From Diphasiastrum complanatum (taxonomy: Eukaryota; Streptophyta; Lycopodiopsida; Lycopodiales; Lycopodiaceae), in the NCBI GenBank assembly GCA_029204225.1, contig CM055107.1, positions 20,651,997 through 20,715,996 on the forward strand: a DNA stretch of 64,000 nt, written 5' to 3'. Of this stretch, positions 24,437 to 34,672 are shown piece by piece. Position numbers and translations under genes: made by a program. The notes beneath the pieces are model-generated. The model did not search any database, was not told where the DNA came from, and saw only the letters and a list, made by a program, of their open reading frames with translations. Position 1 is the first letter of the stretch, and the number at the start of each line of letters is the position of its first letter.

Positions 24437-24615
24437 ACTTCTACACAGGCCATTGCTCTCTCATTGTCGCATTTCTTTAGGCTCCTTGACAGTTACTCGT
24501 TTTCTATTGCAGTGACTTCTTTTATCTTGTGCTTGATCCTGCATCTTTGGCCAGCTTCTTTCGTGAGGTGAGTAGCTAGCTTATACGTGGTGATCTCATA
24601 AGATCTCTGAAGCAA

Positions 24616-25309
24616 ATGATTATCTCGATGAGTAACATGGATTCCATCAGCTATGGTAGGAATACAAGTAGCTTGCTCATTGTAGTGAGCTGTGTGTTGC
24701 TAGCAGCAGTACAGTGGTGCAATGCAGCGCAGTATAAGGTTGGCGGTGACAACGGATGGGTTTTGGGAGGTTCCAATTATGCAGCATGGTCCAGACACCA
24801 TAACTTCCGAGCTGGAGATACTCTTCGTAAGTACACCTCGAAATGTTAGAGATGGATTCGTCACGACTCACCGGCTATATGTGAAGTAAAAGCTGATATA
24901 ATATTCATATTGCTTCCATGGTTTTGTATTCATGTTGTGCACAGGTAGCTCATGCTGACACTGTTTGTTAAGTCTAATGAATATTGACAGTGCTGAGTGT
25001 AGTGGCTGATTGTATTGATGGATCTTGGCAGTGTTTCAGTACCCACCAGGGACCCATTCCGTTTTGCAAGTAAGCCAGCAAGACTTCAAAGACTGTTCCA
25101 CATCCAGTCCAGTTCTCACAGCTACAGGTGGGAGCAATGTCATTCGTCTTTCCAAGGCAGGCACGTATTGGTTCATTTGCGGTTTTAATGGACACTGTTC
25201 TGGGGGCATGAAGTTTGCTGTCCAGGCGAGTGGATCAGCCGCCACCGCTCAGGAGCTCTCAGAGAGTTCGGACCATTACCTGAATGCCTGCCCAACCCAG
25301 CTCTCATAA
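24616..25309 (+). CDS. Plantacyanin-type phytocyanin (blue copper protein), 2 exons
   Basis: Exons 24,616-24,826 and 25,032-25,309 join in phase across a 205-bp GT-AG intron (donor C/GTAAGT, acceptor TTGGCAG/TG), giving 162 residues. Residues 1-37 form a secretory signal (hydrophobic LLIVVSCVLLAAV, cleavage probably after Ala37). The cupredoxin domain spans about 39-136: QYKVGGDNGW, NYAAW, FRAGDTL, then THSVLQV. Type I copper ligands are all present, namely His79, Cys120, His125 and Met130. Cys92-Cys126 should form the usual disulfide. The tail after 136 is short, with no proline-rich or GPI-type hydrophobic end, so a secreted plantacyanin-like (basic blue) protein is more likely than a uclacyanin or early nodulin-like form. 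Phytocyanins are apoplastic electron-transfer proteins. This is the only apparently intact host gene in the window. Confidence 0.9.
24827..25031 (+). other. Phase-1 intron of the plantacyanin-type gene
   Basis: GTAAGT donor and CTTGGCAG acceptor. Splicing here restores GDTL-LFQYPPGTHSVLQV, the conserved phytocyanin sequence. Reading through the donor instead hits TAG within 25 bases. An alternative acceptor (ATTGACAG near 24,990) would not give conserved sequence. Confidence 0.85.
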
Positions 25310-25393
25310 CCAACCATGACCACAGCCATTGTGCTCAGCAGCTGGTTCCAATGCTAGAAGGATCAGTAATAAGTATATTTGATATTTTGAGCT

Positions 25394-25399
25394 AATAAA
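25394..25399 (+). terminator. Polyadenylation signal of the plantacyanin-type gene
   Basis: AATAAA 85 bp after the stop codon, in a T/A-rich context (GATATTTTGAGCTAATAAA), which fits a plant near-upstream element. Confidence 0.55.
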
Positions 25400-25419
25400 C
25401 TGTTACTGCCGTTGTGGGC

Positions 25420-26540
25420 TACTATGTATTTCTGACTAGTAGAGCCAGCAATCTTAGTTTTGTGGTCTGGCCTCTCAGTACAGGTAACAGATCTATGATC
25501 CAACGATATGTAATAGACGTAAGGACTACGTGGCCAAAAACGCTTTCAGATGAAGATATCTTTTGTTTCTTTGCAGTTTTTTACAAAATGCAACTCGATA
25601 TCAGTGCTCCAGAAACCTTTTCTGAGTTATCCTTCAAAAACCTGCATTTTCTGAGGATTCTCAATTTTTTGAAGTCGTTATTACTCATAGAAGGGTTTAT
25701 ATGCTTATAAAAATTGATCCAAGATTTCGTGATATCAATTTTCGGGAATTTTTGCCAGTTTCAACTTTGACGATCGTTGGAGCACGCTCCATATGACAAC
25801 ATTAACTTTAATTATGTACAGTATGTACATATATGAGGACTTGCGAAGATTGGAGCACAAAGCAAGCTAAGATTTACGCATGCTCCTGGCATGCAACAAC
25901 CACTCTTATAAAATCGTCCACTTTTCTTTAATTGATGTAAACTCTTTATGAGGTCAAGAGTTGTACTCCATTTTCCCTAACAATCTTGGATGTGCCGGAG
26001 AAAACTAAACGCTTTTGTGAGGGATTTTGCCATTTCATTGCCATCTTGTCATATTCAAGATTTGATTTTTGCCACACATTCAGGTCCATTATTTGCAAAG
26101 AGTTTGTTGCAAACTCATCACTAACTTTGATTTATTTCATTATCAAGCGCAATTTGCCTAAAGTTCAAGTGGAATAGAGTATTTTGCTACATATGAAGAT
26201 CAAACTCACACAGATCTAAAATATGGTTACATCAAAACATCGGACAAGATCTATACAAAATTAATAAATGTGGGTTTTTGGAGAGGGATTTTTAACTAGC
26301 CTTAAAGAAGATATATGTAATCGATAGTGAACATTAAGACACACTTACCCCAGAGTTTGGTGTTTGGAGTAGGCTTTGATTTTATAAGATTCCACAAACA
26401 ATTGTTACAACCCAACTACAAACTCCATGTAGCTCAACCTTCTTTGCAAGGGTTTACAACTCTCAACTATGCTCATCTTATATTAGGTTGTTCTCTTTTT
26501 GCCTTGTTGTTACAGCCATATTTAGTTAAGGACATGGAAT
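25420..26540. other. No gene recognised downstream of the plantacyanin-type gene
   Basis: Short frames only (for example 25,414-25,710 and 26,327-26,542), with no family resemblance. Part may be 3' UTR or unmarked old repeat. Confidence 0.5.
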
Positions 26541-26550
26541 AGTCCTAATA

Positions 26551-27081
26551 TGGTAGACCGGCCCTCCAGTAGTGTTCAAGATTAGTGGTCACGCCGAGAT
26601 TATTGGTCACGCCTAGATTTAATTTTGTCGAGGCCAGTTTGTGACTAATAACCTTGAGAAGACCCAAACACTCTAATTGAGACATATGGAGTAGTGCATG
26701 TACGTGTGACATATATAGGCAAGATGACTCATGAAGAGATGTGATCTTTTACAGTTGGAATGCATGGTGATTGCATGGGTTCATGCACAAAAAACTACTC
26801 TCCATATATATTGAGATAGGGATTCTCATGTTGATAACTTGGGGTTTAGGTCACCAGTTGCTCTCTTCTCCTCTAGCATTCACATGGCATGGCTTGGGGG
26901 CTAGTTGCTCTCTTCTCCTCTAGCATTCACATGGCATGGCTTGGGGGCTAGATCCAGGTTTGATCTAGGTTTGGTTGGGCAATTTGGCTCCATAGTCTCT
27001 CATACTCATATACTCATTGGCTCCATAGTCTCTCCCATACTCATATCCTCATCTTAGGGGTTTCCCCTAGTGGTCTGTACA
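26551..27081 (+). repeat. LTR G with internal tandem repeats
   Basis: The end ...GTGGTCTGTACA is followed by a Met-tRNA primer site. The start is less sure; TGGTAGACC at 26,551 mirrors the end and is my best guess. A TATA-like ACATATATAGG lies near 26,708. Two direct duplications are inside: AGTTGCTCTCTTCTCCTCTAGCATTCACATGG... (47 bp, twice from about 26,857) and GGCTCCATAGTCTCTC.CATACTCATAT (twice, about 26,985-27,050). Confidence 0.6.
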
Positions 27082-27082
27082 T

Positions 27083-27095
27083 TGGTATCAGAGCC
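27083..27095 (+). other. Primer-binding site of element G
   Basis: TGGTATCAGAGCC, exact initiator Met-tRNA complement, one base after the LTR end. Confidence 0.85.
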
Positions 27096-28560
27096 TGGCT
27101 AAGATGTAGTCTGGGATAGGATGGAGACAAGCTCTACATCAAATTGGAAGTAATGAGCACTTGGAATAACACCCCGGTTGGAGTGCTTTTTTCTCAAGGG
27201 AATTGGATTTACTAATTCCGGTGTGAAGCATATTTTTCGAAATTGGTAGAGTGCACTTCTACATGGTTGATTTTGGTAAAGATGCTGAGGATTAGCTTGA
27301 ATTCATTTGTAATTCCTTGTTTCTTGAGGAATCTTTCAATTGATGTGAATGATGTGCTTTGATGGATCTGGTTGCTTGTTTTATAGTTAAATTCTGCTTG
27401 GTTAAAAGGCTAAATGACTTGCATGAATCCCAATTGTCCTGAATCTGGTTATGTAACTTTTGTTCGTTGACAAATTGATTGTGAATCAATTTATCCATAA
27501 TAATAAACTGAAAGTGATAGAATTATTGGATTCTAGTAATTGCATGTGAGGATTTGGAATCTTCTATGATCATAATCCTCCGGTTAGCATGCATAATTGT
27601 GGACAGATTTTGAATTTGCTATTATTTAGTTTTGCTAGTTCTTAGCAGAGTGCAAGGGCTGATCATGAGTTACTTCATGGGATAAGCTATTCTCTACATG
27701 GTTTCTTTCTTGCTTCTGTCTGAACCTGTAAATCTTATGGGAAAGCAGAACAAAAATCTTGTTTGAGGAACACTATTGCATGCTGCAGTAATCCCTTGGA
27801 AAGCTCTTTGTTCCAGATATTGTAAATCTCGGTTTAGAGAGAAGCAACTCAGTTGCTGAGAGAAAATCTGGAGTCGGCAATATGTTCAGCTATGTTCTTA
27901 AGCCACAAGGAATTAAATGACTGTTTGTATCAGTTTATTCTTTGTACTCACCCTTTCAGATGATTAGATCTCTGAAAGGCCATAGTTCTGCTGTTTCCTT
28001 CCCAAATCCGTTGAGTGGCCTGCCTGCGTTTGGACCATGCTATAAACCGGATTTCTGCTGAAGATCGACTGTCGACAGCAGATGGCTTGGTAATTGTTAG
28101 TTGTTGGCCCATTCGGAAGACTAGAACTTGCTGAGGAACTGTTGTTTTGCATAGTGGAAGCGCTGGTTGAATTCCCTTGGTAGCTTGCTTGACTCCCTTG
28201 AAAGTTGCTTCTGTTAGGGCGCAGAAGGTTAATCTTTCTGCGCGATGCCCTTGCTTTTCTCTTCTAGCGATCGAACGATGGCTGCTGATGGATAGGTGCA
28301 CTACTGAAGTTGCTAGCTATTGGTGTAAAGGTCAGCTGGAAGAGAGGAGGCATTCAAGCAACACGATGGATCTGTGGGGAGTTGATCGATCCCCTCTTTT
28401 TTCTAAGGCTTTGCTTTGGAAAACCCCGTTTTAGGGTTTGCATAGCCTTGAAAGTTTTTGGCTTAGGCATGTGGGTTCTTTCCTTCAAAAGGCTTGTTGG
28501 TTTTCTTCTTTGAAGGGAAGTGACCGGTAGTTTTGACCTTCGTGCAAGGGATTTGATTTT
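27096..28560 (+). mobile_element. Internal region of element G, no coding domain seen
   Basis: Leader-like sequence continues past the primer site for more than a kilobase without gag, protease or pol motifs in any frame. No matching 3' LTR lies in the window. It is either a truncated element or a large non-coding derivative (LARD-like). The right boundary is arbitrary. Confidence 0.35.
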
Positions 28561-29475
28561 TTGGCAATTTTGGAAATCGCATGGCTTTCTGTTTTGACAA
28601 TCATTGCATGTCGGTCAACCCAGGGTCATAAGATTTTGACTTATTGTAACTTTTATGAACCAACTAAAATTCAAGTTACTAGCACCCAGTTATAGAAATT
28701 TTGATTTCTTGGTGCTCGGTTGTCACAATTAACCTTGCGATTATGTAACTTTAGGTAGTTACATGGCTTTTGTATGATACATCGATAGCCGATTTGATGT
28801 GTTGATGATTGGACTAGTGACGAGCGAAGTTGTAGAGTGAATGCGCATTTGATGCATAGAGTTTGGAAGAAACTATTGTCATTGGAATGGGAATTCCTGG
28901 AATATTTCTTATTAGTTCTGTGTACTATTTGTTGTATATAGTTGAGTGTTGATGATATTCTGCTGTTAACCGAGATGAATTGTAAGTGAGAGTAAGAGTT
29001 TATCTACTACATAAGTGTAATATTATAGATGAATCGCGAAATGCAATTTTATGCTCGGCCTTGGATGGATAGCGTCCAAAGTCGTGATGTTGTAAACAAG
29101 AACAAAAATGAATGACAAGTTAAAAATGAACCACCAATTAATCCATATGTGATGGCAATAAAGAATGCATTGAAGAATATAAATGAATTAACCATTTGAG
29201 CCTGTAGGCCCACCTTTCCACTAGATCCCAACTTAGGATTCCCCATGTCATGGGTCATTCTACTCGCCGCAGCCTCCTTCTACAAGCGATATTTATTTGG
29301 ATCTTTGGCCTCATCCTTACAGGCCTTCCTTATAATACTGAAACACAATTCAAATGTAATTACAAAGACTGCTTGTTGCACCAATATCACAAAGATTGTA
29401 TGCACACTATTGGCATGACCTCAAGTTTCAACTTTGAGTATTCAAGTATGTATTATAGACCTAAGTTGCACCTCC
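28561..29475. other. No gene recognised
   Basis: Only short frames with no similarity I can name. It leads into the TTCnnGAA cluster. Confidence 0.5.
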
Positions 29476-29598
29476 TTCAGGAATGTTGCGTTCCAATCGC
29501 GTTCTGGAATGTTGCGTTCTAGAATGGATCCGGCTTTTGGAAAGCTGCGTTCCAGAACATAAGAGTCACATGTTCCGGAACGCTATTGGATTCCGGAA
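29476..29598. promoter_or_regulatory. Cluster of six TTCnnGAA dyads (heat-shock-element-like)
   Basis: TTCAGGAA (29,476), TTCTGGAA (29,502), TTCTAGAA (29,517), TTCCAGAA (29,550), TTCCGGAA (29,573) and TTCCGGAA (29,591) occur within 123 bp, three of them perfect 8-bp palindromes. TTCnnGAA is the core pair of a heat-shock element. No host gene start lies nearby. The next transcription unit is retroelement D, whose LTR starts 175 bp to the right. A decayed short repeat (GGAATGTTGCGTTC occurs twice) is the alternative explanation. Confidence 0.45.
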
Positions 29599-29772
29599 CC
29601 CGGTTAGTTGGATTGTGTTCAAAGTTTACTGAATGTTAGTTGATGGATTGTGGACCCGAGAAAACCCATAAAGCTGCTTTCTAGACATATAGGAGGAATA
29701 GTAGATAAAATACTTTTCCTGGCTTTGCCTAATCTTTTTTTGTGTGAAAAGTACAAAAATGGAGTGGATCTC

Positions 29773-30256
29773 TGTGAAAGATTCAACTAGTTTCATCACA
29801 TTTTGCAATATTTCCATATTTGACATATTGAGGCCAAAACTTGTTTTAGACTTAGAGGTTGACTTTTCAAAGTTCATTAGTCTAAATTTCATTTGAATAA
29901 ACACTTTTTGAAAGTGTGGGAAAGATAGAATGCGAGTTTGAGTAGATTCAATTTGAATAAGTTGGGTACATTGAATCTAGACCCAAAATTGGTAGGGTTA
30001 GCATTTTGGTGGGAAAGCCAAGTGACCAAATAGGGTTTGGACCTGCTATAAAAGGATGTAACTCGTGGAGAGAGTCATCTTCTCTCTTCTCTATCTCATT
30101 TCATGCTTATACATGGTTCTCTTGGGTTCTACTATCCATTGATGCACTATCTTGGTGATTGCTTGCAATTCTATGTGTAGAATGATCTATATTTGCTATT
30201 TTTGGATCCACACGTGTGAAATACAGTAGCTTGCTGGTTTTGTATGGACAGCAACA
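29773..30256 (+). repeat. 5' LTR of element D, 3'-truncated
   Basis: Matches the 3' LTR from TGTGAAAGATTC to about ...CAGCAACAG, then diverges; the 3' LTR continues for about 160 bp more. TATAAAAGG sits at 30,047-30,055 and CACACGTGTG at 30,209-30,218. Right after the break comes a second copy of AATGATCTATATTTGCTATT..., already present at 30,181, as filler. Confidence 0.85.
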
Positions 30257-30543
30257 GAATGATCTATATTTGCTATTTTTGGATCTCTTGATAGTGAGGT
30301 TGCTGGACTTCATTTGAGTGTGTTTCAATCTTAGGAAGTGGCAAAAGTCATTAGATTGAGGATAGATCATAGGTTGATCAAGATTCCATGATTCTATGTG
30401 TTGATTTGCTTGGATAAGTGCTAGAAGAGAATTTGTGAGATAGTTTCAAATCTTGGTGATTTCTTTTGAAAGCATTTGTTGTTGTTCAAAGGAGTGCTTT
30501 GTGCATTAAAACAGGTTGAAAGAGAAGATCAGGTCATTGCTAC
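30257..30543 (+). other. Rearranged leader of element D
   Basis: Begins with a 28-bp duplication of LTR sequence (AATGATCTATATTTGCTATT..., first copy from 30,181). No TGGTATCAGAGC-type site is present anywhere before gag. The end of the LTR and the primer site have been deleted and patched with this filler. Confidence 0.7.
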
Positions 30544-32099
30544 ATGGCAACCTCAATTGGAGTCATGTTGGAAGCCAATGATAGGCTTACCTCAAGTAAC
30601 TATCCATTATGGAAAGTGAGGATGGAGTCACTTCTTGAGATGAATAATGTTTTGGATATTGTTGTAGGTTTGGAGGAGAGACCAGCAACACAACAAGATC
30701 AATTGAGGTATGACAAGAGGGCCAAGAAGGCTCTACACATGATAAAGATGAATGTTACCAATGAACTTCTCAAGGAAGTTGGTAAGTGCACATCATCTTT
30801 GGAAGCTTGGAATTCATTGAAGAAGCTTTATGAATCCAAGTCTACTTCTAGAGTGTTGACTCTAAGAAGGCAAATCTTTTCTTGTTTGCAAAAGAATGAA
30901 GAAAGTCCAAGTACTTTTGTTTTGAGAATGAAAGCATTGAATGATGAGTTAGCTTGCATAGATGAAAGCATTAAGGAAGGAGAGCTTATTCAAGTGATTC
31001 TTAATGGCTTGTTGGATGCTCATGCTAACATTGTTCAAAGTATTGCTATTCAAAAGACTTTGCCAATTTTGATAGATCTTCAAGAGATCTTGATCAATGA
31101 GGAATATAGGCTTCAAGCAAGAGGTGGATCTACATCGACACTTCAAGAGGATGCTATGTTCACAAAGGGCAAATTCAAGGGCAAAACCAAAAGCAAGTGG
31201 TCTAAAGGGCAAGATCAAGTGGATGCTTCTTCAAGTAGCAAAAAGAAGGATAGATCAAAGCTCAAGTGCTTCTATTGTGGCATCAAAGGACAATTTGCAA
31301 GTGAGTGCTACAAGAAGAAGAGAGATCAAGGAGACAAGCAAGGTAATCTTACTCTTGATGAGGATGGTTTGGATGTGCAAGATGCAAATGATGATGCTTT
31401 TGTGATGTCTTCATGTGTACTTGCTAATGATGGAGATCTAGATCCTTGGTGGATTGATAGTGGAGCAAGTTCACGCATGACCTTTCACAAAGAGTACTTC
31501 ACCTCTTTGTTGGCATATGGAGATGACAAGAGGGTGATCTACACGGCGAGTGTGCAATCAAAGGGATTGGCACAATTCCTATTTCTCTCTCTACAAATAG
31601 GAATGTTCATTTGGAAGATGTCTTGTTTATTCCATCTATTACCAAGAATTTGCTTAGTGTGAGTCAAATGCTAAGTAAGGGCCTCAAGGTGGAGTTTGAT
31701 GGAGATGCTTGTTTGATCAAAAGGAAGGATGTCTTGATTGGAAAAGGTAAAAGGCAAGGGAAGTTGTTCAAACTTGATGCTTGTGTTATTGCTAACCAAG
31801 TTGGATGTGTTGCAAGGGAGCAAATTTCTATTCAAGAGGTTTGGCACAAAAGGATGGGACACCTCAACTTCAAGTCATTGGAGGTAATGGCAAGGAAGAA
31901 GGTTGTGATTGGTCTTCCAAGTTTCTTAAGTAATGACAAGCATGTTTGTGAATCTTGTGCTTTGTCTAAGTCACATAGACTACCTTATACTAGATCTATT
32001 TCTAGATCTACAAAGCCTTTTCAACTTGTACATTCGGATATTCATGGATTTACTACAATTAGCAATAATGGAACTAAGATGTATGTAACATTCAATTGA
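30544..32099 (+). pseudogene. Element D gag-protease and integrase zinc-binding region
   Basis: ATG 30,544 opens MATSIGVMLEANDRLTSSNY, a copia gag clearly related to family A. The CCHC knuckle at 31,267-31,308 has Gln (CAA, 31,291-31,293) in place of the zinc-binding His. The protease keeps DSGAS (31,456-31,470) but has Arg (31,474-31,476) where HM is usual. A frameshift near 31,565 moves the reading into another frame. That frame continues with VLFIPSITKNLLSVSQML, then the integrase HHCC region (VWHKRMGHLNFKSLE ... CESCALSKSHRLPY) and the first catalytic Asp in HSDIHG. An inserted base near 32,092 (TTCAATTGATGAT) ends this frame. Confidence 0.88.
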
Positions 32100-32970
32100 T
32101 GATTTTAGTAGATTTTGTTGGATCTATCTACTAAAGAGCAAGGATGAAGTGTATGATGTCTTTGTCAAGTTCAAGAATGCAAGGGAGAACCAATTTTCCA
32201 CAAAGATCAAGTGCTTAAGAGGTGACAATGGTGGTGAGTACATATCTAACAAGTTCAAGGCCTTTTGTGATGAGCATGGGATCAAGAGGGAGTATACAAC
32301 ATCAAGGACCCCACAACAAAATGGAGTGGCTGAAAGGAAGAATAGAACTTTATGTGAAAGTGCTAAAGCTATGAGGTTAAGTGCTAATCTTGAAAAACCA
32401 TTTTGGGATCGAGCTTTGTTGTGTGCCAATTTCTTGTGCAATAGGTGGCCGAGTGCTATTTTGGATGGAAGGACACCTTTTGAGATGCTATTCAAGAGAA
32501 GGCCGAGTGTCAACTTTCTAAGAACCTTTGGATGCACATGCTATGTCAACATTACTCTTGATGATAGGACCAAGGAGGATCCATCTTCAAGAAGAGGTAT
32601 TTTTGTTGGATATAGTGAGGTGAGTAAAGCCTACAAGGTTTACATTCCTTCTACTAACAAAGTGATTGTTGGTAGAGATGTCATTTTTGATTAGGGAAAC
32701 ATTCCAAAGGTGTCTTCAAGCATGATTGATGGTAAAGTAGATGGTTCTAACATTCTTGATGTTGATGAGAAGGATCCTACTTTGGATGGTGGTGATGATG
32801 GACCTTCATCAAGTCAAAAGCCAAGGAGAACATCAAGAGAAAGACAAGTACCTTCAAGGCTCACATATGATCAAAAGGGTAAGCAAGTAGTTTCTGGAAA
32901 TTATGTTGCTTTCCTAACCTCTTTGGATGAGCCTACAAGTGTAGATCAAGCAAGGAAAGAAGAGGAGTAG
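32100..32970 (+). pseudogene. Element D integrase core and C-terminal linker
   Basis: Continuing in the next frame: DDFSRFCWIYLLKSKDEVYD, the second catalytic Asp in RGDNGGEY, and the Glu in PQQNGVAERKNR, so the D,D,E triad survives across the frameshift. The copia-specific GIFVGYSEVSKAYKVYIP and VIVGRDVIFD close the core. TAG at 32,692-32,694 and TAG at 32,968-32,970 (TGG expected) interrupt the acidic linker (EKDPTLDGGDDGPSSSQKPR ... LTYDQKGKQV). Confidence 0.88.
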
Positions 32971-32979
32971 ATCCAAGCA

Positions 32980-34101
32980 ATGGATCTTGAGTATCAATCT
33001 CTTATGAAGAGTGGAACATCTTTTGGAAGATCTTCTTGTGTACATGGAGCTATGCAAGTGGATGGATGTTATATTGCTGTAAAATCAAGTAATGGATCTG
33101 GAAAACAAAGTTTGTTCAATGACTTTGATGATCAAGTTGAAGATCAAGAAGTTGATCTCGAAGCGCTTCAACTAGTCAAAAGGGAAGGTGGCAATTTGGA
33201 GCTAGTCAAGAGCATCAAAGGAGAGGTAATTGGCAAAGGTGTTATGGATCTATTTTTACAGCATATTGAAGACTCAAGTAAGGTCAAAGGAGCAGCAAGA
33301 AAGTGTTGTTCAAGTTTACTTTACTTGTTCTATCTCATGTTTGAGCAATTTCATGTGGATGTGTGCAAATTGTCAAGATATGGTAAAACTAGCTACATTG
33401 GTGAGCATTGTTTTGATGTTGGATTTGTACTAGCATTCTTGGATGATTTTGCTGATGGAAATGAAGCTATTGGAGGTTCATTATGTCACTCATCCATGGC
33501 TAAGTTCTCAAGTGTTGAGCTACTTGGTGCCAATACTTGGAGATTGTCAATTTTTGGTGAATTCATGGTCATTTTCTTGTGTCAAGTAGATCTTGAATAT
33601 GGACTAGTGAAAACTACTTGGTTTATGGAGTCATGTGGTGCTGGATTTGCATCATTTATGTACTCACCTACTCATGGATTTCCAAGGTTTGATGGTTTCT
33701 TGTGGCAAGATGAAGATGGAGGCTCATTCATGGAGTATCATGGTGGATACAAGACAACAAAGGACAAAGGAGGAGGAGACATGCAAGCAAAAGTTGATCA
33801 CTCACATTTCCAGTTTGTTTGCTGTATTTTTCCAGAGAGTTCAGAGTTGGAAGCATGGTGGAATCATTTCATTTACATTCTATTTTATTCTTCATGTTCT
33901 AGTCACATTTTTACATGTAAAATTGATGTAAGAAATAGTGAAGCATTCAAAGTGGACACTATTCTCTATATCAATTATGGTTGTTTCTATTTTGAGCATT
34001 ACATGATCATTGAAAGGAGATCTATTCTTAGGAAGAAGATCATTCTTATGATGGATCAAAGTTCTATTGGCAAAAACTATGCTAGGAGCATTGGAAGCTA
34101 G
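32980..34101 (+). CDS. Open frame of unknown function replacing reverse transcriptase in element D
   Basis: The first dozen codons (MDLEYQSLMKSGT) are the normal start of copia reverse transcriptase. The frame then leaves pol entirely at about 33,018 and runs uninterrupted to 34,101, 373 residues in all. No WVFRIK, LKQAPR or YVDD motif occurs in any frame. RNase H resumes right after it. The new protein has an acidic segment (DFDDQVEDQEVDLEALQLVK), hydrophobic stretches (CCSSLLYLFYLMF; FIYILFYSSCSSHIF) and many aromatic residues and Cys. I cannot assign a family. More than a kilobase without stops, inside an element riddled with stops elsewhere, suggests the segment was coding when captured or arrived late. 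Whether it is translated is unknown. Confidence 0.5.
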   Translation: MDLEYQSLMKSGTSFGRSSCVHGAMQVDGCYIAVKSSNGSGKQSLFNDFDDQVEDQEVDLEALQLVKREGGNLELVKSIKGEVIGKGVMDLFLQHIEDSSKVKGAARKCCSSLLYLFYLMFEQFHVDVCKLSRYGKTSYIGEHCFDVGFVLAFLDDFADGNEAIGGSLCHSSMAKFSSVELLGANTWRLSIFGEFMVIFLCQVDLEYGLVKTTWFMESCGAGFASFMYSPTHGFPRFDGFLWQDEDGGSFMEYHGGYKTTKDKGGGDMQAKVDHSHFQFVCCIFPESSELEAWWNHFIYILFYSSCSSHIFTCKIDVRNSEAFKVDTILYINYGCFYFEHYMIIERRSILRKKIILMMDQSSIGKNYARSIGS

Positions 34102-34103
34102 GA

Positions 34104-34672
34104 AAGCGAGTTTTGAGGTACATCATTGGAACTCGAGATTTTGGCATATTGTATGAGGGATCATCACCTAATCTTTTTGGATTTTCAGATTTGGACTATG
34201 CTGGAGATGTAATGGATAGGAAATCTATTAGTTCTTATTGTATTTTCATAGGTAATGGAGCTATATCATGGATGTCAAAGAAACAAGCCACTATCTCATT
34301 GTCATCTAGTGAGGCCGAGTACAAAGCTCTTACACATTGCACAAAGGAGATGGTATGGATCAAGAGGATGATCAAGGATCTTCACTTGCTGGATCTTTCA
34401 GAGAGCCAATCATCTTTTGTGACAATCAATCAGCCCAAAGAATGGCATCCAATCCTATCTTTCATGCTAGGAGCAAGCATATTGAGATACAATATCATTT
34501 TGTGAGGGAGCGAGTCATTGCAAAGGAGGTGGAGCTTCAACATGTGTCTTCAAGGGAATGTGTAGCTGATATCTTCACCAAAGCATTGGGAAAAGACTTT
34601 TTTATGAATCATAGGACTTCACTTGGAGTATTATCAAAGTCTATGCTAAAACTAGTTGAAGAGGGAGTGTGA
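34104..34672 (+). pseudogene. Element D RNase H
   Basis: VLRYIIGTRDFGILYEGSSP, then FGFSDLDYAGDVMDRKSISS and ISLSSSEAEYKALTH are copia RNase H. A frameshift near 34,395 moves the frame to IIFCDNQSAQRMASNPIFHA, then SKHIEIQYHFVRERV and DIFTKALGKDFF. The stop codon overlaps the first bases of the 3' LTR, typical of compact copia elements. Confidence 0.9.
34655..34667 (+). other. Polypurine tract of element D
   Basis: GTTGAAGAGGGAG ends exactly at the TG of the 3' LTR, the expected position of the plus-strand primer. Confidence 0.75.

Noticed and set aside
24827-24849. Single-exon 77-residue version of the plantacyanin-type protein ending at 24,849
   Set aside because: Read-through of the GTAAGT donor loses three of the copper-ligand segments. 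Splicing to 25,032 restores the family sequence exactly in phase.
32980-34101. Hidden reverse transcriptase in another frame inside element D
   Set aside because: All three plus frames were read for the copia RT landmarks (WVFRIK, LDV.NAFLNG, GLKQAPR, YVDD) and none is present between 33,018 and 34,101.
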